From: Parafannyhessea umbonata
Lineage (GTDB): Bacteria; Actinomycetota; Coriobacteriia; Coriobacteriales; Atopobiaceae
Reading direction: 5' to 3'
NCBI RefSeq assembly: GCF_900105025.1
Contig: NZ_LT629759.1
Coordinates: 310,001 to 374,000, forward strand
DNA: 64,000 nt
The notes beneath the pieces are model-generated. The model worked only from the letters and a program-made list of their open reading frames with translations. It ran no database searches and was not told where the DNA came from. The position numbers and the translations under genes are program-made. Below are positions 15,876 through 24,287 of the stretch, one piece after another. The number at the start of each line of letters is the position of its first letter. Position 1 is the first letter of the stretch.

Positions 15876-16806
15876 CAAGATCGCCAACAGGAAGGTCATC
15901 TGCGACGTGCTCATGGAGCACGCGAAGACCGACAAGGACATCGTCGTCCTCTGCAGCGACTCTCGCGGGTCCGCTTCCCTCACACCGTTCTTCAACGAGT
16001 ACCCGGAGCAGTCCGTCGAGGTCGGCATCGCCGAGCAGGATCTCGTCGGCATCTCCGCCGGTCTTGCGGCCTGCGGCAAGAAGCCGTTCGCGGCCTCGCC
16101 GGCATCGTTCCTCTCGACGCGCTCCTACGAGCAGTGCAAGATTGACTGCGCATATTCCGACACGAACGTGAAGCTCATCGGCATCTCCGGCGGCGTCTCG
16201 TACGGCGCCCTCGGCATGAGCCACCACAGTGCGCAGGACATCGCCGCGATGAGCGCGATTCCCAACATGAGGGTGTACCTGCCGAGCGACCGCTTCCAGA
16301 CCAGGAAGCTGTTCGAGGCGCTGCTCCAAGACCAGAAGTGCGCCTACATCCGCGTCGGTCGCAACGCCGTGGAGGACGTGTATACGGAGGAAGACTGCCC
16401 GTTCCAGATGGACAAGGCGACGCTGGTGCGCGACGGCGAGGACGTTCTGCTCGTCGCGTGCGGAGAGATGGTCAGGCCCGCCGTCGACGCGGCAGGGATT
16501 CTCGAGAAGAGCGGCGTCTCCGCCTCCGTGCTCGACATGTACTGCGTCAAGCCCCTGGACCGCGAGGCCATCGTGCGCCAGGCGAGCAAGGCGAAGGCCG
16601 TCATCTCCATCGAGGAGCACTCGCCGTTCGGCGGACTCGGATCGATGGTCGCGCAGGTCGTGGGGCAGGAGTGTCCGAAGACGTGCGTCACGATGGCGCT
16701 CCCGGATTCACCGGTCATCACCGGCACCTCGAAGGAGGTCTTCGACTACTACGGCCTCAACGGCGAGGGAATCGCGAAGCGTGCCATCGAGGCACTCGGC
16801 AAGTAA
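15868..16806 (+). CDS. Transketolase C-terminal (pyrimidine-binding) subunit
   Basis: A 312-residue partner of the preceding subunit. Residues 1-170 form the pyrimidine domain with the catalytic glutamate in VEVGIAEQDLVGISAGLA (near residue 55), and the rest is the transketolase C-terminal domain with MYCVKPLDREAI and EEHSPFGGLGSMVAQV. The eight-base overlap with the N-subunit gene implies coupled translation and equal amounts. A short GGCC hairpin and a purine-rich ribosome site for the next gene follow within 60 bases. Confidence 0.9.
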   Translation: MPNKIANRKVICDVLMEHAKTDKDIVVLCSDSRGSASLTPFFNEYPEQSVEVGIAEQDLVGISAGLAACGKKPFAASPASFLSTRSYEQCKIDCAYSDTNVKLIGISGGVSYGALGMSHHSAQDIAAMSAIPNMRVYLPSDRFQTRKLFEALLQDQKCAYIRVGRNAVEDVYTEEDCPFQMDKATLVRDGEDVLLVACGEMVRPAVDAAGILEKSGVSASVLDMYCVKPLDREAIVRQASKAKAVISIEEHSPFGGLGSMVAQVVGQECPKTCVTMALPDSPVITGTSKEVFDYYGLNGEGIAKRAIEALGK

Positions 16807-16866
16807 GGCAGTCGTCAGGCCAAAGGGCCTGCTGCAAAAGGAAGCTAAAGGGGAAAGGGAAAAGAA

Positions 16867-17891
16867 ATGGCAATCTCTAGGCGTTCGTTCGTGGAAATGT
16901 CCGCTCTCGCTGGCACGACCATCGCTCTGACCGCTTGTGGCGGAAGCAAGGGTTCCGACAAGGCATCGAGCGCTGACTCGAGCAAGTCGGGCTCCAAGAA
17001 GGAGGCCAAGGTCCTCAAGGGCGGCGGCTCCAACATCATCTACGTCATTACCCCTCCGTCTCGAACCCCGCGTTCAAGGCCGAGGCTGACGGCGCGACCG
17101 ACGAGGCCAAGAAGATGGGCTACGAGGTGAAGGCGAACTCCCACGACGACGACGCGAACAAGCAGTCCGAGTTGTTCGACTCCGCCATCGCCGACAAGGC
17201 CGCGGCGATCATCTGCGACAATGCCGGTGCGGACGCAACCGTCGAGGCCGTCAAGAAGGCCGCGAAGGCGGGCATCCCGACCTTCCTGATCGACCGTGAG
17301 ATCACCACGACCGGCGATGCCATCGCCCAGATCATCGCAGACAATAACCAGGGTGCGTCCGACGTCGCGCAGACGTTCGTCGATGCCATGGGCGAGAAGG
17401 GCAACTACGTCGAGCTCCTCGGCAAGGAGTCCGACACCAACGCCAAGGTCCGCTCTGACGCCTTCCACTCGGTCATCGACCAGTACAAGGACATGAAGAT
17501 GCTCGAGCAGCAGACCGCGAACTGGGAGCAGACCCAGGCATATGACAAGATGGAGACCCTGATTCAGACCTACGGCGACAAGATCCAGGGCGTCGTCTCC
17601 GGCAACGACACCATGCTCCAGGGCGCCTGCGCTGCGCTCGAGGCGCACAACATGAACGTCCCCGTCATCGGCGTCGACGGCTCTGACGAGACACGCGATC
17701 TCATCAAGCAGGGCAAGGCGACCGCGACCGCGCTCCAGCAGTTCGACGTCATCGCCCGCACTGCCGTCCAGGAGGCCGATAAGTACCTGAAGGACGGCTC
17801 TACCGGCGAGGACGAGAAGCAGCTCATCCCGTGCATCGTCATCACCAAGGACAACGCGGACAAGCTGAACGGCTTCGTATACACCGAGTAG
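16867..17891 (+). pseudogene. Ribose-type ABC substrate-binding lipoprotein, interrupted by a one-base frameshift
   Basis: The N-terminus MAISRRSFVEM...LTACGGS is a lipoprotein signal with a lipobox Cys near residue 24 and a twin-arginine-like start. The frame follows the family to SNIIYVIT (about residue 61) and then leaves it at the run CCCC (17051-17054); adding one base restores PSVSNPAFKAEADGATDEAKKMGYEVKANSHDD and joins the 258-codon frame that ends at 17891, which has the typical RbsB-like body (AIICDNAGADATVEAVKKA, PTFLIDREI, GVVSGNDTMLQGA, VIGVDGSDETRDLI). So either the gene is broken, it switches by C-run slippage, or the base was lost in sequencing. The intact ATPase and permease downstream argue for an error or slippage. 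Confidence 0.85.
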
Positions 17892-17913
17892 TCGCAAATC
17901 GATTTCAACATCG

Positions 17914-17942
17914 CGGGGGCATGGGTGCCACCCATGCCCCCG
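17914..17942 (+). terminator. Strong hairpin after the binding-protein gene
   Basis: A perfect inverted repeat: GGGGGCATGGGT, three-base loop, ACCCATGCCCCC. There is no poly-U tail, so it probably stabilises the upstream message or gives partial termination, the usual way to make more binding protein than permease. Confidence 0.65.
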
Positions 17943-18006
17943 TGATGCATTGGATGTTACGTGGCAGTACGCGTGGTCGGGCGCGTTGCCAGATTGGAGG
18001 AGAAAG

Positions 18007-18690
18007 ATGAGGAAGGGGTTTCTCCCGGTAGTGGCAAGCGCACTTGTGGCGGGGGCCGTCGCGCTCTCCGGCTGCACCGTCGTGCCCATCGGTCAGGAGG
18101 CCAAGTATACGGGCGAGGTCACGTTCGACGCCAAGGCCCAGTCCAAGGACCTTTGGAAGAAGGTTAAGGACGAGGTTCCCTCAAAGGCTGCGGACCTCGG
18201 CGAGCTGCTGACCGCGGGCGATGCCGGAAGCCTCACGAAGGACGATGTCATCCAGAAGTTCAACGGCAAGAGACTCAGCACCTCCAAGGTCGCGGCGGGT
18301 AGCGGCGTCGTTTACGCCGTCAAGGGAACGGGAACCGTCACCGAGGTCAACGCGAAGGCCGTTGACAAGAGCGCCTCGTCCAAGGGCACGATGACCGTCG
18401 TCGTCGATGGCTACGCGGGGAGCAAGAAGGTCGTCATCAACGTTGGACCCGTCATCTCCGACACGTCTCTGCGTGACTACCTCACGAGCATCAACCTGAA
18501 CGACTACAAGGACACCACGCAGTGGAGCCAGGTCTCCCAGGCAATCAACGACACCGCCCAGAAGGACGTGATCGACAAGGCCGACATCGGGAGCCTGAAG
18601 GGCAAGAAGATCAGCTTCACCGGAGCGTTCACCGCCAAGACCGGAATGACCATGGCCAGCATCACCCCGGTCGAGTTGAGCGCCGAGTAG
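18007..18690 (+). CDS. DUF2291-family lipoprotein linked to sugar ABC transporter
   Basis: A 227-residue protein with a lipoprotein signal peptide (MRKGFLPVVASALVAGAVALSGC; lipobox Cys at residue 23) and the DUF2291 pattern that includes ESDLWKK-like and KKISFTGAFT segments. Genes of this family sit between binding-protein and ATPase genes of ribose-like importers; the role is not established. ATG 18007 has GGAGGAG upstream, and an earlier in-frame ATG would hide the signal peptide. Confidence 0.75.
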   Translation: MRKGFLPVVASALVAGAVALSGCTVVPIGQEAKYTGEVTFDAKAQSKDLWKKVKDEVPSKAADLGELLTAGDAGSLTKDDVIQKFNGKRLSTSKVAAGSGVVYAVKGTGTVTEVNAKAVDKSASSKGTMTVVVDGYAGSKKVVINVGPVISDTSLRDYLTSINLNDYKDTTQWSQVSQAINDTAQKDVIDKADIGSLKGKKISFTGAFTAKTGMTMASITPVELSAE

Positions 18691-18724
18691 GACGTCCTCG
18701 ACATTAGGAAGGAGATGCATGCAC

Positions 18725-20284
18725 ATGGCAGGATACAGCTGTCCCGATAACGTCTTCCTGCATGCCGAGAAGATCTCGAAGATCTACCCGGGCACCAAGG
18801 CCCTGGACGAGGTTTCCTTCGATCTTCTGAAGGGCAAGGTCAACGTCCTCATCGGTGAGAACGGCGCGGGTAAGTCCACGCTCATGAAGATGATCGCCGG
18901 CATTGAGCAGCCGTCCTCCGGAACGATGTACATCGGTGACCAGGAGGTCCACTTCAAGGACACCACGGAGGCGAGGAAGCACGGAATCGGCATCATTCAC
19001 CAGGAGCTGAGCCTGTTCCCCAACCTCAACATCTACCAGAACATCTTCATGAACAAGGAGCTGAAGAAGGGTGCGTCGCTTGACAATGCGAAGCACGTCG
19101 AGCGGGCCAACAAGGTCCTCGCGAAGCTCGAGCACCCGATGGACCCCAACACCATCGTCGGCACCCTTCGAGTTGGTCAGCAGCAGATGGTCGAGATCGC
19201 GCGCAATCTCGTCGACGACGACCTCAAGGTACTCATAATGGACGAGCCCACCTCGTCGCTCTCCCAGCAGGAGGTCCAGGTCCTCTTCAAGATCATGCGC
19301 GAGCTCACGAGCGAGGGTCTCTCGATCGTCTACATCTCTCACCGTCTCGAGGAGATCATGGAAATCGGCGACCACGTCACCATCCTGCGCGACGGCAAAT
19401 ACGTGGACGACGCGGACGTCAAGGACATCAGCGTGTCTTGGATCGTCTCCAAGATGACGGGAGGCGAGAAGAACTATCCCAAGCGCGACCGCACCGTCGA
19501 CTGGGCCAGGCAGCCCAAGGTGCTCGAAGTCAAGGATCTGTGCCTGCCGAAGCCTGGCGGAGGCTATCTCGTCGACCACGTGAGCTTCGACCTCAAGAAG
19601 GGCGAGGTCCTTGGCATCTACGGTCTTCTCGGCGCCGGACGCTCCGAGATCTTCGAGTGCATCATGGGCCTGCATCCCGAGCACACGGGCGAGGTGGACA
19701 TCGAGGGGAAGCCGGTGCAGATCAAGAGCGTCTCCCAGATGATTGACATGGGGGTTTCGCTCATTCCCGAGGACCGTCAGGGCAGCGGTCTCGTCCAGAC
19801 GCTCGACATCGAGAAGAACGCCTCCCTCGCCGCGCTGAAGCGCTACAAGAGGGGGCCGTTCATCGATTCGGCGCTCGAGGACAAGAAGGTAGACGAGGAG
19901 ATCGAGGACATCCACATCAAGGTCGCGGACAAGCACCTGCCGATTCTCTCGCTCTCCGGCGGAAACCAGCAGAAGGTCGTCATCGCAAAGGGCCTGCTCA
20001 CCGAGCCGAAGATCTTTTTGATGGACGAGCCGAGCAGGGGCATCGACGTCGGCGCGAAGACGGAGGTCTTCGAGATCATCAACAAGTACGCCCAGCAAGG
20101 TCTGTCCATCATCGTCATTTCCTCGGAGCTCGAGGAGATCATGGCGATCTCCGACCGGATCATCGTCCTGTCGAACGGCAAGAAGACGGGCGAGTTCGTC
20201 GGGGATGACATCACAAAGGACGCGCTCGTGATGGCTTCGTACAAAGGCCATCACACGGAAACGAAACAGCAGGAGGGTAAGTAA
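18725..20284 (+). CDS. Sugar ABC transporter ATPase, RbsA-like (two ATPase domains)
   Basis: A 519-residue duplicated ATPase for ribose-class import. The first domain has Walker A GENGAGKST (residues 44-52), the motif RVGQQQMVEIARNL and Walker B VLIMDEPTSSLS; the second has the degenerate Walker A YGLLGAGRSE, the signature LSGGNQQKVVIAKGL and LMDEPSRGIDVG. Two in-frame ATGs lie close together; the second (18725) is chosen because it sits ten bases from AGGAAGGAG, while the first is only four bases away. The permease gene follows after two bases. Confidence 0.93.
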   Translation: MAGYSCPDNVFLHAEKISKIYPGTKALDEVSFDLLKGKVNVLIGENGAGKSTLMKMIAGIEQPSSGTMYIGDQEVHFKDTTEARKHGIGIIHQELSLFPNLNIYQNIFMNKELKKGASLDNAKHVERANKVLAKLEHPMDPNTIVGTLRVGQQQMVEIARNLVDDDLKVLIMDEPTSSLSQQEVQVLFKIMRELTSEGLSIVYISHRLEEIMEIGDHVTILRDGKYVDDADVKDISVSWIVSKMTGGEKNYPKRDRTVDWARQPKVLEVKDLCLPKPGGGYLVDHVSFDLKKGEVLGIYGLLGAGRSEIFECIMGLHPEHTGEVDIEGKPVQIKSVSQMIDMGVSLIPEDRQGSGLVQTLDIEKNASLAALKRYKRGPFIDSALEDKKVDEEIEDIHIKVADKHLPILSLSGGNQQKVVIAKGLLTEPKIFLMDEPSRGIDVGAKTEVFEIINKYAQQGLSIIVISSELEEIMAISDRIIVLSNGKKTGEFVGDDITKDALVMASYKGHHTETKQQEGK

Positions 20285-20286
20285 CC

Positions 20287-21372
20287 ATGGCAGCGGATAC
20301 TAAGAAGGGCTCGGGCGGCAACAACCAGCTGTTGATGACGCTGCTCAAGGGTCGTACGCTCATCGTTCTCGCAATTCTCTTCGTGTTCTTCAGCTTCGCG
20401 GCACCGAACTTCTTTAACGTGGACTCGCTCCTCTCCGTCGCGAAGCACGTGGCTTTGTATGGCATCCTCGCCATCGGCATGACCTACGTCATCATCACGG
20501 GCGGCATCGACCTCTCCGTTGGCGCCGTCGTCGGATTCTGCGGCATGCTCGCGGGCGGCTTTTTGCAGGAGGGCCTGACGCTGCCCATGTTCGGCGTCAC
20601 GATCTACATGTCCGTCCCCGTCGTCGTGCTCGTTACGCTTGCCATTGGCGTGCTTTTGGGAGTCGTGAACGGCCTTATCATCACGAAGCTCGGTGTGACG
20701 CCCTTCATTGCGACTCTGGGCACCATGTACGTGTGGCGCGGATTCGCGAACATCCGCTCCAATGGCGCGACCTTCAACGACATCGCGGGCAAGGCGGGCC
20801 TTGGCAACATGGGCTTCTCGTTCTTCAGCTCCAGCATCTTCGGAATCGTACCCATGGGCGTCGTGATCCTCGTGATCTTTGCGGTCATCGCGGGCCTCGT
20901 CCTGAACAAGACGGCGTTCGGCTGGCATGTGCTTGCCATCGGCGGCAACACCAACGCGGCGAGGCTGTCGGGCATCAAGGTCGACAAGAGCCTCATCATC
21001 GTGTACGCGATTTCTGGCCTGTGCTCGGCCATGGTCGGCATCATCACCACCTCTCAGCTGATGGCCGCGCACCCCGCGACTGGCAACTCCTGGGAGATGA
21101 ACGCCATTGCGGCATCCGTCCTGGGCGGCACCTCGATGGCAGGCGGCGTCGGAACCATCATCGGAACCATCGAGGGTGCCTTCGTCATCGGCGTGATTAA
21201 CGACGGCATGACCATGATGGGCGTCACGGAGTTCTGGCAGCAGGTCATCCGCGGTCTCGTCATCATCGTCGCCGTCGTGATCGACCAGGTGCAGCGCAAC
21301 ATCCAGGCGCGTATGGCGCTTCAGGCGAGAAACGAGTCCAAGAACGAGGAGAAGGCCGCGGCAACGGCATAG
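20287..21372 (+). CDS. Sugar ABC transporter permease, RbsC-like
   Basis: A 361-residue inner-membrane protein with about nine to ten hydrophobic helices and the family signatures GMTYVIITGGIDLSVGAVVG (near residues 65-85), TLGTMYVWRG, and LGGTSMAGGVGTIIGT (near 280). Forms the channel used by the RbsA-like ATPase and the lipoprotein binding protein. The C-terminal tail is basic and Ala-rich. Confidence 0.93.
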   Translation: MAADTKKGSGGNNQLLMTLLKGRTLIVLAILFVFFSFAAPNFFNVDSLLSVAKHVALYGILAIGMTYVIITGGIDLSVGAVVGFCGMLAGGFLQEGLTLPMFGVTIYMSVPVVVLVTLAIGVLLGVVNGLIITKLGVTPFIATLGTMYVWRGFANIRSNGATFNDIAGKAGLGNMGFSFFSSSIFGIVPMGVVILVIFAVIAGLVLNKTAFGWHVLAIGGNTNAARLSGIKVDKSLIIVYAISGLCSAMVGIITTSQLMAAHPATGNSWEMNAIAASVLGGTSMAGGVGTIIGTIEGAFVIGVINDGMTMMGVTEFWQQVIRGLVIIVAVVIDQVQRNIQARMALQARNESKNEEKAAATA

Positions 21373-21416
21373 CGACTCGCCCTTGCAAGGGGACTTGACA
21401 GCAGTTCGTAGTGAGT

Positions 21417-21456
21417 GGGGGCGCCGCCATCCGCCGCATGGCGGGGCGACGCCCCC
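21417..21456 (+). terminator. Intercistronic hairpin between permease and rbsD-like genes
   Basis: GGGGGCG (21417-21423) pairs with CGCCCCC (21450-21456), and an inner CCGCC/GGCGG extends the stem with one mismatch. There is no U-run, so attenuation or message stabilisation is likelier than full termination. Confidence 0.55.
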
Positions 21457-21474
21457 AAGTCGAAGGGACACGCC

Positions 21475-21870
21475 ATGAAGAAGAGTGGCATCATCAACGC
21501 GCAGCTTGCGGGCCTCCTTGCGGGGCTGGGGCACAAGGACACCTACATGATCGCGGACGCGGGCATGCCCATACCGAGGGGCGTGGAGATCGTGGACTTG
21601 GCCGTCGTGGGTGGAGTTCCGACGTTTAGGCAGGTCATGGACGCGATTGCGGACGAATGCGTCTTCGAGCACTATACGCTTGCGGAGGAGATCAAGGAGG
21701 CGAACCCCGAGCTCCATGCGTACGTGCAGGAGAAGCTCGAGGGGGTCGAGCATGACTACGTGCCACACGTCGAGCTGAAGCGCATGGAGGCCAGCTGCAA
21801 GTTCGTAATCAGGACGGGCGAGTTTTCGCCGTACCCCAACGTTCTGCTGACCGCTGCGTGCGCGTTCTAG
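21475..21870 (+). CDS. rbsD: RbsD-like sugar pyranase (mutarotase)
   Basis: A 131-residue protein of the RbsD/FucU fold, which converts pyranose and furanose ring forms so that the right anomer reaches the kinase. Visible family residues: His20 and Asp28 in LGHKDTYMIADAGMPIP and the C-terminal RTGEFSPYPNVLL, which holds the substrate-contacting Tyr and Asn. CGAAGGG precedes the ATG. It is followed after eight bases by the FGGY kinase gene. Confidence 0.88.
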   Translation: MKKSGIINAQLAGLLAGLGHKDTYMIADAGMPIPRGVEIVDLAVVGGVPTFRQVMDAIADECVFEHYTLAEEIKEANPELHAYVQEKLEGVEHDYVPHVELKRMEASCKFVIRTGEFSPYPNVLLTAACAF

Positions 21871-21878
21871 GGGTGGAC

Positions 21879-23372
21879 ATGTCGAAGTACGTATTGGGCA
21901 TCGACCAGAGCACGCAGGGGACCAAAGCCATCCTCTTCGACGAAAAGGGGGCTCTTCTCGCCCGGGCGGACCGTCCCCACAGGCAGATCGTGAACGATCT
22001 CGGATGGGTCGAGCACGACCCGGAGGAAATCTATGGCAACGTGGTCGCGACCGTGGCGGACGTGGTCGCGAAGGCAGGCGTCGACAAGGGCGACATCGCG
22101 TGCGTGGGCATCTCGAACCAGCGCGAGACGTCGCTTGCGTGGGGCGCGGACGGCACGCCGTGCCACAACGCCATCGTGTGGCAGGACGCGCGCGCGAAGG
22201 ATGTGTGCGAGCGCGTTGCGGCCGCGGGCATGGCAGACGCGGTGAGGGAGAGGTCGGGAACCAGGCTGTCCCCGTACTTTCCCGCGGCGAAGCTCGCGTG
22301 GATCTGCGAGAACGTGGACGGCGTCGCCTCGGGTCTGCGTCGTGGCGGCCTGCGCCTGGGCACGGTTGACGCGTACCTGGTGTATAGGCTGACGCATGGG
22401 AAGTCGTACAAGACGGACTACTCGAACGCGTCGAGGACGGAGCTCTTCGACATACACACGCTCACGTGGGACGAGGAACTGTGCGACGCGTTCGGCATCC
22501 CGGTTGCGGCGCTTCCCGAGGTGTGCGACTCCGACGCGCTCTTCGGCGTGACCGACTTCGAGGGCTACCTGGACGCGCCCATCCCCATACACGCGGTGAT
22601 GGGCGACTCCCACGGTGCACTGTTTGGGCAGGGTTGCCTGCGGCCTGGCATGGTGAAGGCGACGTATGGCACCGGCTCCTCTGTCATGATGAACGTGGGG
22701 GAGAGCCCCGTGACGTCGGATAGCGGCCTCGTCTCCTCCCTCGCGTGGAAGCTGGGCGGCAAGGTGAGCTACGTCCTGGAGGGCAACATCAACTACACGG
22801 GTGCCGTCGTGACGTGGCTGAAGGACGACGTGGGGCTCGTGAAGTCCGTGGGTGAGACCGAGGAGCTCGCGCGCGCCGCGAGCGAGAGCGACCAGAGCTA
22901 CCTGGTGCCGGCGTTCTCCGGCCTGGGCGCGCCGTACTGGGACTCCGCCGCCGTGGGCGTGCTGTATGGGATGACGAGGACGACGCACAGGGCAGAGATC
23001 GTGCGCGCGGCGCTGGACAGCATAGGCTACCAGATAACGGACGTGCTGAGGGCGATGGAGAGGGACTCCGACGTCTCGCTCGGCGAGCTGCGCGTGGACG
23101 GCGGCCCCACGCACAACGGATACCTCATGCAGTTCCAGAGCGACATCGCCCGCGTGCCGGTGGCGGTCTCCCCGACGGAGGAACTCTCCGGCATGGGCAC
23201 CGCGTACGCCGCGGGGTGCGGCATGGGGATCTACGACGCGGACCAGCTGTTCGACGGCGTGGAACGCCGGGTCTTTAGGCCCGAGCGCGACGAGGCGTGG
23301 TCGCGTCGGAAGTATGATGGCTGGAGACGCGCCGTGTCCAAGGCGCTCTCTGAGACGAAGGAACGCTCATGA
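21879..23372 (+). CDS. FGGY-family carbohydrate kinase (xylulokinase/glycerol-kinase-like)
   Basis: A 497-residue sugar kinase with the FGGY actin-like ATPase fold: N-terminal phosphate loop LGIDQSTQGTKA (residues 6-17), conserved NQRETSLAW and AIVWQDAR, ATP-site GTGSSVMMNVG, and the C-terminal signature LRVDGGPTHNGYLMQFQSDI with a catalytic Asp expected at about the DSHG segment. ATG 21879 has GGGGTGG upstream. The gene overlaps the following PfkB kinase gene by four bases. The ketose substrate is not clear: it groups with xylulokinase, ribulokinase and erythritol kinases by pattern. Confidence 0.85.
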   Translation: MSKYVLGIDQSTQGTKAILFDEKGALLARADRPHRQIVNDLGWVEHDPEEIYGNVVATVADVVAKAGVDKGDIACVGISNQRETSLAWGADGTPCHNAIVWQDARAKDVCERVAAAGMADAVRERSGTRLSPYFPAAKLAWICENVDGVASGLRRGGLRLGTVDAYLVYRLTHGKSYKTDYSNASRTELFDIHTLTWDEELCDAFGIPVAALPEVCDSDALFGVTDFEGYLDAPIPIHAVMGDSHGALFGQGCLRPGMVKATYGTGSSVMMNVGESPVTSDSGLVSSLAWKLGGKVSYVLEGNINYTGAVVTWLKDDVGLVKSVGETEELARAASESDQSYLVPAFSGLGAPYWDSAAVGVLYGMTRTTHRAEIVRAALDSIGYQITDVLRAMERDSDVSLGELRVDGGPTHNGYLMQFQSDIARVPVAVSPTEELSGMGTAYAAGCGMGIYDADQLFDGVERRVFRPERDEAWSRRKYDGWRRAVSKALSETKERS

Positions 23373-24256
23373 GGATTCTCGACTTCGGATCTTTGAACAT
23401 CGACTACGTGTACCAGGTCGACCACATGGTCAGGCCTGGCGAGACCCTCGCCGCGGGGCGGCGCGACGTGTACCCCGGCGGCAAGGGGCTGAACCAGGCC
23501 GTCGCGTGCGCGCGGGCCGGCGCCAAGGTGTGGCAGGCGGGCCTCGTGGGCCCCGAGGGCGGCCTGCTTCTGGACGTGTGCCGAGAGGCCGGCGTGAACA
23601 CGGATTTCGTGCGGACCGTCGACGTCGCGAGTGGCCACACCGTCATCCAGGTGGATAGGGGAGGCCAGAACTGCATCCTGTTGTACGGGGGTGCAAACCA
23701 GCGCATCGACGAGGCGTATGCGGACGAGGTCCTCTCGCACTTCTCGGCGGGCGACTATGTGATCCTGCAGAACGAGATTTCGTGCCTGCCGCACATCGTG
23801 GACGCGGCCGCCGCGCGCGGTATGAGGGTCGTGCTGAACCCCTCGCCGTACAACGAGGCGCTGGAGGCCGTCGACATGTCGAAGGTCTCTCTCTTCCTGC
23901 TGAACGAGGTCGAGGGCGCGCAGGTCGCCGGCGGCTCCGAGGACCCGGACGAGGTCCTGGCGCGCCTGGGCGAGAAGTACCCGGACGCCGCGGTCGTGCT
24001 GACGCTCGGGTCCGAGGGCTCGCGCTACCAGCGGGGCGACGAGCGCTACGCGCAGGGCATCTACCACGTGGACGCGAAGGACACCACCGCCGCCGGCGAC
24101 ACGTTCACCGGCTACTTCGTGTGGGCCGTGAGCGAGGGCAGGCCCGTGCCCGAGGCGCTCGACATCGCCGCGAAGGCATCCGCCATCGCGGTGTCGCGCG
24201 CGGGCGCCGTGCCGTCCATCCCCACGATCGACGAGGTCATGGCGGCCAAGCTCTGA
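23369..24256 (+). CDS. PfkB-family sugar kinase, ribokinase-like
   Basis: A 295-residue kinase of the ribokinase/PfkB fold. The N-terminal signature GGKGLNQAVACARAGA (about residues 37-52) and the C-terminal anion hole with the catalytic base DTTAAGDTFTGYFVWA (about residues 236-251) are both intact. It is the last gene of the sugar operon. Why one operon needs both an FGGY and a PfkB kinase is not obvious: either two related sugars are handled or one kinase acts on the product. Confidence 0.9.
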   Translation: MRILDFGSLNIDYVYQVDHMVRPGETLAAGRRDVYPGGKGLNQAVACARAGAKVWQAGLVGPEGGLLLDVCREAGVNTDFVRTVDVASGHTVIQVDRGGQNCILLYGGANQRIDEAYADEVLSHFSAGDYVILQNEISCLPHIVDAAAARGMRVVLNPSPYNEALEAVDMSKVSLFLLNEVEGAQVAGGSEDPDEVLARLGEKYPDAAVVLTLGSEGSRYQRGDERYAQGIYHVDAKDTTAAGDTFTGYFVWAVSEGRPVPEALDIAAKASAIAVSRAGAVPSIPTIDEVMAAKL

Positions 24257-24287
24257 CGCCCGCCTGCGGTCAGACCCACAGACCCTC

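Noticed and set aside
14112-16079. 655-codon open frame on the minus strand
   Set aside because: Antisense to the isomerase-like and transketolase genes, no motif.
18704-20254. 516-codon open frame on the minus strand
   Set aside because: Antisense to the RbsA-like ATPase gene, which has full motifs.
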